This document shows positions 57,099-64,000 of a stretch of DNA of 64,000 bases, piece after piece. Source of the DNA: Aquatica leii (taxonomy: Eukaryota; Arthropoda; Insecta; Coleoptera; Lampyridae). The notes beneath the pieces are model-generated. The model saw nothing but the letters and a program-made list of their open reading frames with translations. It was not told where the DNA came from and searched no databases. Position numbers and translations under genes: made by a program. The stretch covers positions 87,515,389 through 87,579,388 of the forward strand of contig CM069435.1 of the NCBI GenBank assembly GCA_035610365.1, given 5' to 3'. Every line of letters begins with the position of its first letter. The first letter of the stretch is position 1.

Positions 57099-57936
57099 AT
57101 GCAAAGATTTACTATTTTACCACTTTTTCATAATTTATTAAATTCTTTGAAATGCGACATTGCTAAAAATTACCACACTTTACAAAACAGACTATTTTTA
57201 CAACACTGTAAAACTTTTTTTAAATCGTATTCCGAATCAGCTTTAAAATGTTGGAATTGTGGCACTGTTAGAACAACGGATGCCTTACTGTGCACCCAAT
57301 GTAACTTGTTGCAAAAACCTCACGATACATCAAACTACTTTGCTGTATTAAACGTCGAACAAACATTTGACATTGATCCTAAGTCACTGACAAATAAATA
57401 CAGACAATTACAAGCTGTGCTGCATCCGGACAAATACAGTAATAAGTAGATTACGCTACTAATGAATTGTTTAGTTTAATTGATGGTGTGATTGCAGGAG
57501 CCAAGCTGAACGTGATATTTCATTGACTTATTCATCGTTGGTTAATAACGCTTACAATACTTTACAAGTACCATTGAAACGAGCCATACATTTGTTAAAA
57601 CTGTACGGGGTTAACATTGATCAAGAAGTTACACATCCAGAGTTTTTGACTCTAATTATGGAATTAAATGAGGAGGTTTGAGATGGTATTTTTTCTTTAC
57701 AAACCATTTAGTTTTTTTTCTTTTTTTAGGTTGAGGCGGCAAAAACTCCTGAAGATTTAAAAAATTTAGACCGCAAGAACAAGACTGAGATGGAGAAAAT
57801 TAATTCGACTTTATCTTCGTGCTTCAAACAACAGAAGTTACGACAAGTGAAAGATGAAATCATTAAGATGAAGTACTATAATAGTATACGGATGCGTATA
57901 AACGAGTTGTTGAGAGATAGAGGTATCGTCGAATGA
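57099..57936 (+). CDS. HSCB: iron-sulfur cluster co-chaperone HSCB (DNAJC20), mitochondrial
   Basis: J-protein that binds the ISCU scaffold and recruits the mitochondrial Hsp70 for transfer of Fe-S clusters. Exons 57099-57445, 57498-57675 and 57730-57936, GT-AG introns of 52 and 54 bp, 243 residues (human HSCB 235). The N-terminus is basic and lacks acidic residues for the first ~18 positions, consistent with a mitochondrial presequence. A two-CxxC zinc motif follows (CWNCG...CTQC, about residues 50-68), as in metazoan HSCB. The J domain has the invariant HPD in LHPDKYSNK, then LVNNAYNTLQVPLKRAIHLL. The C-terminal three-helix ISCU-binding domain (FLTLIMELNEEVEAAKTPED onwards) ends GIVE. Convergent with the P450 gene. 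Confidence 0.95.
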
Positions 57937-58000
57937 TTTGTTCGACATTAACTTTTTTTCTTTATTTTTTGGTAGTTTTGTGATACCATGAACTGTATAA

Positions 58001-58006
58001 AATAAA
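58001..58006 (+). promoter_or_regulatory. AATAAA polyadenylation signal of HSCB
   Basis: AATAAA 65 bp after the stop codon, in an otherwise suitable position. Confidence 0.65.
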
Positions 58007-58452
58007 TTCCAGCCACATTTTAATCTACTAAATTTAATACATATAGGTAATTTGCAAGCATTTTTTGTATTGTATTATTGGGACAACATAATGAGTACAG
58101 CAAGGCTGTTGTAAACATTTCCTCGAGAAGGTTCAACTTGCAAGATACACTGGTTAGATAAGTAAGATTAAAAGAAAACAGTAAACCTACGCTTCTAATC
58201 TGAAGTTTTATCAGGAAAACTAATAACTTATAAGTAAAAAAAGTGAGATTAAATTATGATTTCTTTTATATTTTTTTAAAGTTATAAATAGATATCTTTG
58301 ATCCACCTGGTAAACTTGTAGCAACTAAGCAAAATTCGAAACAGTAACAATTTTCCGGTTATCTTTATTTTCATCACAAATCGCCTAAAAATACACATAT
58401 CTGCATGCGTTTTTGTTTGTCAAATGTTATTAATATCAAGGTGTAACTTATC

Positions 58453-58458
58453 TTTATT
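58453..58458 (-). promoter_or_regulatory. AATAAA polyadenylation signal of the P450 gene
   Basis: AATAAA on the minus strand 10 bp beyond the stop codon, implying a very short 3' UTR. Confidence 0.55.
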
Positions 58459-58468
58459 ATTTTAGACT

Positions 58469-59996
58469 TTAACAGCAGCCTTTAACCAATTTAGTAACCC
58501 GAATATTGATTTCCTCTTTTTGAGGAATAAGAAAGAAACCAACGTTTTCTAAGACGATCGGATCAGGCGTTTTTGCACTTTTTTCCAACTTAAAGTAGGT
58601 TAGCAGTTGAATCACAGCTATCTTCACAGTTAACGCACCTAAAAGAGAACCTAAAAAAGCGTGTGCCAAACACCGTTTTTTTTAATTATCGCTTACCAAT
58701 GCAATTGCGTCGACCTTCACCAAAAGGAAGGTAAGCGAAATCATTGAAATTATCTTTGTTTTCTGGCGAAAACCGTTCTGGCTTGAATTTTTCTGGTTCT
58801 GGAAAGTACTTGGGATCATAGTGCAGCCCCATTAGTGGTATATAAACGTTAATGCCTTTATCAATGGTAATATCGGTGTTTGGTATCGTATACGGTTTGG
58901 TACAGCAACGGTCTAAAAACGGTAGAACTGGGAACTTGCGCAAAGCTTCTTTAAAAGCCATGTCTAAATACTTCATCTCTTGTACCGACTCGTACGATAT
59001 ACCTCCATGTGTACCCAACACACTTTTGATTTCTTCACGTATTCGTTCTTGTACCGTTTGATGCAAACACAGCTCGTAAAGTAAAAATGATAAAGTTGTT
59101 GCTGAAGACACGTATCCGGCTGTTAAATACTCAAGACCAATCGCCAAGCCGTTTTCATCCATTCGGAAGCTTTCATTGTCTTCTTCCAGCTTCAACAAGA
59201 GATCGATTAGGTCTCCTCTAGAATTACGCAATTTTTTGCGATTATCAACGTTGTTCAAAAACACATGCTTAAGAAATTTTACGGATGCGGGTTCTAAGAA
59301 CGTCAAGTGAAACAACCGTACTAAAGAATGCGAAAAAAAATAACACGCTGAATGAATTACCCGACTGGTGGTCGAATTCTGCAAGTTACGTGCTTTTTTG
59401 TAAAAATCTGAGTTGCTAAATGAGTTAGGATTAAGACCAAGTGCGCACGACGACAACACATCGATTGCGTACTTTATGCTAAGCTCTCGACATTCAGTCA
59501 CATCTTCTTGTACATTTTCAAGATACGTTACAAAATCTTCTGACGCTTTTACAACCAAAGGAATCATATTTTTGATTTTTGCTATTGACAACGTCGCCGT
59601 GAATCTCGATCTAGAAATCTTCCATTCAGGATTTTTAAGCATTAGCAAAGACAAAGTACTTATCTTGTCGTGGTCCATATTTCCAGCGACAGTTCTGTCG
59701 TCGAAATGATCAAAGTCATTCATCAACACCGATTTGACAAATGTGGGATCGCACACCACCAAGCACGGTCTACTGAACACGTAAAAACCATAACAAAGGA
59801 AATTAGTTTTGTTGTAAAAATCGGCTAGGTAAGCGCCGATCGATTTTCGTTGCAATATAAGAGGCAGAGCATTACCAAAAAACAATTTTGGAATGGCAAA
59901 TGGCACGTTTTTCTTCTTCCAGTAGTCGTAATTTCTTCTCGAATAAAGCAAAAACAATGCCAAAAACGAACAAAAAAGAATGAAAGCTAACAACAT
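58469..59996 (-). CDS. cytochrome P450, CYP6-like (CYP3 clan)
   Basis: ER-anchored haem monooxygenase; relatives detoxify plant chemicals and insecticides. Exons on the minus strand 59996-58697 and 58650-58469, joined by a 46-bp GT-AG intron directly after the haem motif, 493 residues. The N-terminal anchor is MLLAFILFCSFLALFLLY. Helix C reads WKISRSRFTATLSIAKIKNM. Helix K has the ExxR as EALRKFPVLPFLDR, then FKPERFSPEN and the haem-binding FGEGRRNCIG, with the Cys ligand. The I-helix, normally AGxE/DT-T, reads TAGYVSSATT, so the usual acid-alcohol pair is replaced by Val-Ser. Spacing after CIG (SLLGALTVK) fits CYP3-clan enzymes and supports the splice. The open frame extends five codons upstream to a TTG; the ATG at 59996 is the better start. 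No second P450 in the window. Confidence 0.93.
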
Positions 59997-60011
59997 TTTA
60001 GTAACTGACAA

Positions 60012-61889
60012 ACCGATCAGTTTTAATTTAAAAATTAAAAGTGTGGGATGACCATGGAACTACTAATGCGCACGCGATAATAATTTATTAGCAATCGTTG
60101 TTTTGTGATGGTTCGTTAAGAACGATAAATGTTTGTTTAATGTTAAGTTTATTTGACCTGTGTCTTAAAATATTGAATATTGGAAATATAGCAAAACCAG
60201 TTTCCTAAAAATGTACGAGTAACTAATTTATATTAGATCAACAAAATTTCTTCAGTCAACGACTATAGTGAGTTTAGTCAGCCAACACATAAAAAATGCG
60301 AAAAAAACCCCACAATATTACAACTTAGATCAGTATAATTAGATTATACAAAATTAATTAATTAAAAATGAGCAGTAGTGTGGCTAAAGAACTATAACGA
60401 ATAAGGAAGTCGGCCAAAAATTCAGAAAAAATTGATAAATGTGAAATGATGAAAACAGTTATATTATACGGCTAGTGTGCTTCAGCTTCACCCATCTACA
60501 CCAGCATTGCGAAGTATATTATTATAGCTCTAGCGACGAGATCATATTGCGAGACTCGAAGTGTCGAAGACTAAAAATATTTTCAACCGTGGTTTATATA
60601 TTTTTTTCTTCTAATAGTATTATTCAAGCTTTTAATGTCAACTGTTAATAAATAAATTAAAAACAATAATTTTAAACAAGTAGTCAGGTTACACTGATAG
60701 CTTTATATGTTTAACAAGAAAAAAGATTAAAGACTAAGAACTACAAGTAGCAATAGATAAGATTAGAACAAGAATAACTTCTAAATTCTGTAGCAATAAG
60801 AGACATGATGTCATAATGTATTAACATGTTTAGTAAATGTCTAGAATTAAGCAGGTGTGTTTGAAAATCTTATTATAGAGATACGAAATGCTTCCATAAA
60901 AACCAATAGGTTTAGAACGGAAAAAAAGCACAGAGTAGACGATGTTAATAGAATTGTTGAGCAATCAAAACAAACGGTGAGAAAAAAAGTTATTGCGCTT
61001 ATCTAAATAGACGTCAAAAACACATAATAATTGAGGAAGTAGAAAAGATAAATATAGACAGCAACATTATGAGTATTATGATTTTTTATTTTACTACCAT
61101 TAATTCTACAACTTCCAAAATGTGTTAAAATAGAAGTCCGAGTACAGGAAGATGTTGACGTGTAACCGAAGTGGCAAACGTATCGCCCACTTTTATAAGG
61201 GGTCCTATCAGAGCTTGAAAGAAATCGAAAACTTAAAAAAGTAAATAATCATCTAATATATATATATAGAAATATCGTCGCGATTGGATGAGTTTTTCGA
61301 TAAACCAGTAACAACCGGGAATCAGAGAAGTGATAGTTTAAAATAGCTTTCAGGATTGAAGTTTTTTTGCTGCTGCTAAACATTATTTTATTATAGGTTA
61401 CAATATAGAATTAGAACAAGTTTTCGATTTTTTTTACACTCTGACAAAGTTTTTTTACGAAAGTGGACGAAACGTTGGAAACTTCAGTTACAACATCAAC
61501 ACGGTCTATATCCGGAAGATGTTCTAATCTTAGTATAGACTACGACCGTGGATGCTTTTGCGATTACATTAAAAATCTGTAGGGGGGAAATATCTCTTCT
61601 AAAACTTTCTTATTTTCCATACTCCGTCACAGACTCGTCAAAATTTTGTCTACTTTAACTTTTATAAGTCGCCGTGACATCATTGCTGAATTTCTCAAAA
61701 TCAAGTTCTACTTTCAGACACGTTCTCCACCGTGCTACGCTACTGTTGATCCGCGAGCGAATTAAGCAAAGTAAACGCGATTTTTAAATTATCTTTTATC
61801 TTCATCTTGAGTTGGCCAACACTTTATCTCCGGATGATTGGAACTTCTTTGTTAACATTACTCACCAGCAGTCTAATAGCATTCCACGA
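60012..61889. other. intergenic, no gene seen
   Basis: AT-rich, includes the P450 upstream region. The left boundary of the hAT-type element is not defined; it may lie within 61260-61880. Confidence 0.5.
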
Positions 61890-63965
61890 TTAACCACTGA
61901 AGTTCATATCAAAAAGTTTTAATTGTTGGAATTCAAAAATTAGAAAGTTTTTTTCTACTTTTGGCTTCGTGAAAACAATTGCAATCCAGTGCCGTTTTTG
62001 AGATTTTCGGGGCCCTGGGGCATTCGAACGTTGTTGCAAGTAAGTGATCAATGTGTCAATGATTGACAGATAGACCTCAATTCCGAAATTCTCGCGGACC
62101 TGGAACATCGGTATTTTCTGTACCTCTATCGAAGAAAGTCCAACGGGAGCTCCTTTGTCTTGAACGGGTTGTATTAGTTGTGTATTTAAAGTCCGGGTAG
62201 CTTTGTAGTTATCGAACTTGTAGTGTTGATCCTTCACAAACGCAGTCAAGGAGTCTACCAACTTGAGCGCTACATAGAGATGAAGACTGTCACTCTGTAG
62301 ACTCTTCGAGTCTCGTTGCACTTGACCAAAATGTTGCTTCACATCTCGGTCAGCAAAACAGTGTTTAAAATTTCCATTTTCTTCAAAATGTCCCGAACTT
62401 CGTTTTGCGCTTCCGGCAGTTCTTGTTGGTCATCCATAGTCCTCAGAGCCTCAATAATGCTTGGGTAACTTTTTTGTAACGCCGATACAGCATCCGCGCG
62501 TGCAGACCATCTAGTATCCGAAAGATGTTTCACTACTCTACCTAGCCTGAGAGACTCTTTTAAAACGTTTCAACGATGAGTAGCACTTGCGAAAAAAGTG
62601 TAAAGTTTTTGCAGAAACTGGAATTAAGTAGCCTGTTGCCTTTCTTGACGCACCCAGCGGTCTGCCCAACGACAAGGTTCAAACTGTGCGCCAGACATGG
62701 GACGAAAAAATCGCATGTACAGTGTTCCTTAAGTTTTGCTTGCAACCCATTGTACTGACCTGCCATGTTTGGTGCTTTGTCGTACGTTTGACCACGGCAG
62801 TCTTCACAACTGGTACCTTTTTCTTTAAGAAAAGATACAACGGTATCGGACAAGTACGCTGCTCCATGCCGTTCAATTGGTATGAAGACTAGGAAACGTT
62901 CTACTGGGGAACTTTCTTTTATGTACTGCACGACGCAAGTAAGTTGATCGACACGACGTGAGAGATATCAGGGGTAGAATCGATGCTTATCGAGTAGTAT
63001 TTCGCTTCCTTCAGTTACGAAATCATTTTGGTCAATACTTGCTGTCCCATTATAGCTATGAACTCATTGCAAATTGAATTTGACAAGTAGAAAACGTGTC
63101 CTTTACATTTATTTGCATAATTATGCAAATGATCATCAAGAAATGGTTCAAACTTGCTCAGCAGCTCAAGCACTGCAAAATATTTTCTGTTATGTTGCGA
63201 TCCGATCACTTGATCGTCCCCGTGGAACGCCAGACTCGTGAAGTCAAGAATTTTATGACCTCGACAATCCTTCTTAACACCAGTTTCCAGCAAATTATTA
63301 CGTTGTTCAGTTGAGTATCAAGACGGTCACTTAGAAGACCAACGCTCTTTTTTCGTGACAAACTCAAGATGGCTTGTCTGTGTCCCGAACTGTTCTCGTG
63401 TTCCAAAATTGAATGTTTTCAATCTTTGAAGCCTTTTGAAGGCGGTACACGCAGGTGAGAAAAGACGACACGGAAAGCAGAACAAAACTTTTTGTGTTGG
63501 AGAGTATAAAAGCCAAGATTTGTCAACCGTCTCGCCGTTTTGCAGTTTAAGAGAAAAAACTGATAAGTTCAGACAATGAACTTTCACTTTTCCATCCTTT
63601 TCCGTATAACTTCTGGCCGAATCAGAATTCAGGTTCGTTACTAATTCAGATAGAGCGATATTTCTCGGTGAACTGCAACCAGTTTGCAGGGTTGTTAGAA
63701 ACGGGTGTTAGTGCCTGATGAGTTTCGTGTAGGTCTTCAATTTCAGGTTGTTTGAACTCTTCACAGTCACGGCAAAGAATTTTCGGAGCGGCAGTATCTG
63801 TCGAAGTCGACGGAGTTGCATCTTCTTGAGCAACTGGTGATGGAAGTAGCTGCACCTCTTCGTCAGAATCCGTCGGAATCGGAGCTGCACTATCTGTCGG
63901 AATCTGCAGGTTCTCGAACTGTTGGTGATGAGATTGATGATGTGTTTTTGTTTGCTATTTAACAA
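61890..63965 (-). pseudogene. hAT-type transposase / ZMYM1-like (DUF4371) pseudogene
   Basis: Minus-strand fragments, from right to left: an acidic N-terminal piece ending NNPANWLQFTEKYRSI (63855-63646), the TTF-type zinc-finger region with LLYSPTQKVLFCFPCRLFSP (63587-63327), HENSSGHRQAIL (63400), the DUF4371 segment LAFHGDDQVIGSQHNRKYFA and LLSKFEPFLDDHL (63293-63015), FVPCLAHSLNLVVG (62931-62560), LSDTRWSARADAVSAL (62533-62339) and a C-terminal region (62342-61890). Order and motifs match the hAT superfamily proteins annotated as zinc finger MYM-type protein 1-like. At least five frame breaks. The dimerisation region near the C-terminus and the terminal repeats are not seen; the 5' end may lie past the window. 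Confidence 0.85.
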
Positions 63966-64000
63966 GTTTAAAAAAGCTTAGAACATGGGTGAAATACAAG

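Larger units (their letters stand above)
57937..58468. other. convergent 3' spacer between HSCB and P450
   Basis: Contains both poly(A) signals. No gene or repeat recognised. Confidence 0.6.

Noticed and set aside
58681-60011. P450 start at the TTG of 60011, DGAT2 start at the TTG of 49503 and receptor start at the TTG of 33356
   Set aside because: These upstream codons are not ATG; in each gene a downstream ATG sits at a sensible distance from the first conserved segment.

Overview
The window reads as an AT-rich insect nuclear genome, most plausibly a beetle, although the order is not proven. The grounds are spliced genes with short GT-AG introns, a sugar-clade gustatory receptor, two cytosolic fatty-acid-binding proteins, a CYP6-like (CYP3-clan) P450, a small cluster of secreted DM9/DUF3421 proteins, and a dense mix of insect transposons. 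No prokaryotic features, CRISPR arrays or intact tRNA genes were seen.

Host genes, left to right: three tandem DM9 genes on the minus strand (1-450, cut by the window edge; 9403-10100; 10331-10995); a seven-transmembrane sugar-type gustatory receptor in eight exons (31721-33305, minus); FABP-1 (34181-34691, plus); FABP-2 (45235-48360, plus) with a 2.7 kb first intron; a DGAT2-family acyltransferase (48460-49497, minus) convergent with FABP-2; mitochondrial co-chaperone HSCB (57099-57936, plus); and a cytochrome P450 (58469-59996, minus) convergent with HSCB. FABP and DGAT2 both handle fatty acyl lipids, but their adjacency may be chance.

Most of the remaining DNA is transposons. These are a pogo/Tigger-type remnant (930-2160), a ~1 kb LTR with a Lys-type primer-binding site (5951-6952), a Tc1 remnant carrying a hairpin MITE (8041-9300), an R1-like LINE (11850-14480), a DUF4817 mariner-like fragment (17093-17820), a Tc1 element with ~0.65-0.7 kb terminal inverted repeats and an apparent intron (24944-27337), a Merlin element with perfect 8-bp target duplications (36307-37863), a 5'-truncated LINE with 10-bp duplications (50592-52207), head-to-head Penelope-like fragments (52800-53900), a hAT-type pseudogene (61890-63965), and four or more fragments of one Ty3/gypsy lineage.

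The most striking observation is in that Ty3/gypsy lineage. Downstream of integrase, with no intervening stop after the integrase C-terminus, the 19218-24449 element encodes a macro domain of the TARG1/OARD1/Poa1 type. The serine, lysine and aspartate that matter in TARG1 are all retained. A CCCH zinc finger follows, running up to and into the 3' LTR. A second, independently decayed copy on the minus strand (38290-41194) has the same linker and macro domain at the same place. The module is therefore a trait of the family and not a one-off insertion. This looks like a captured ADP-ribosylation-reversal enzyme used as a retrotransposon accessory domain.
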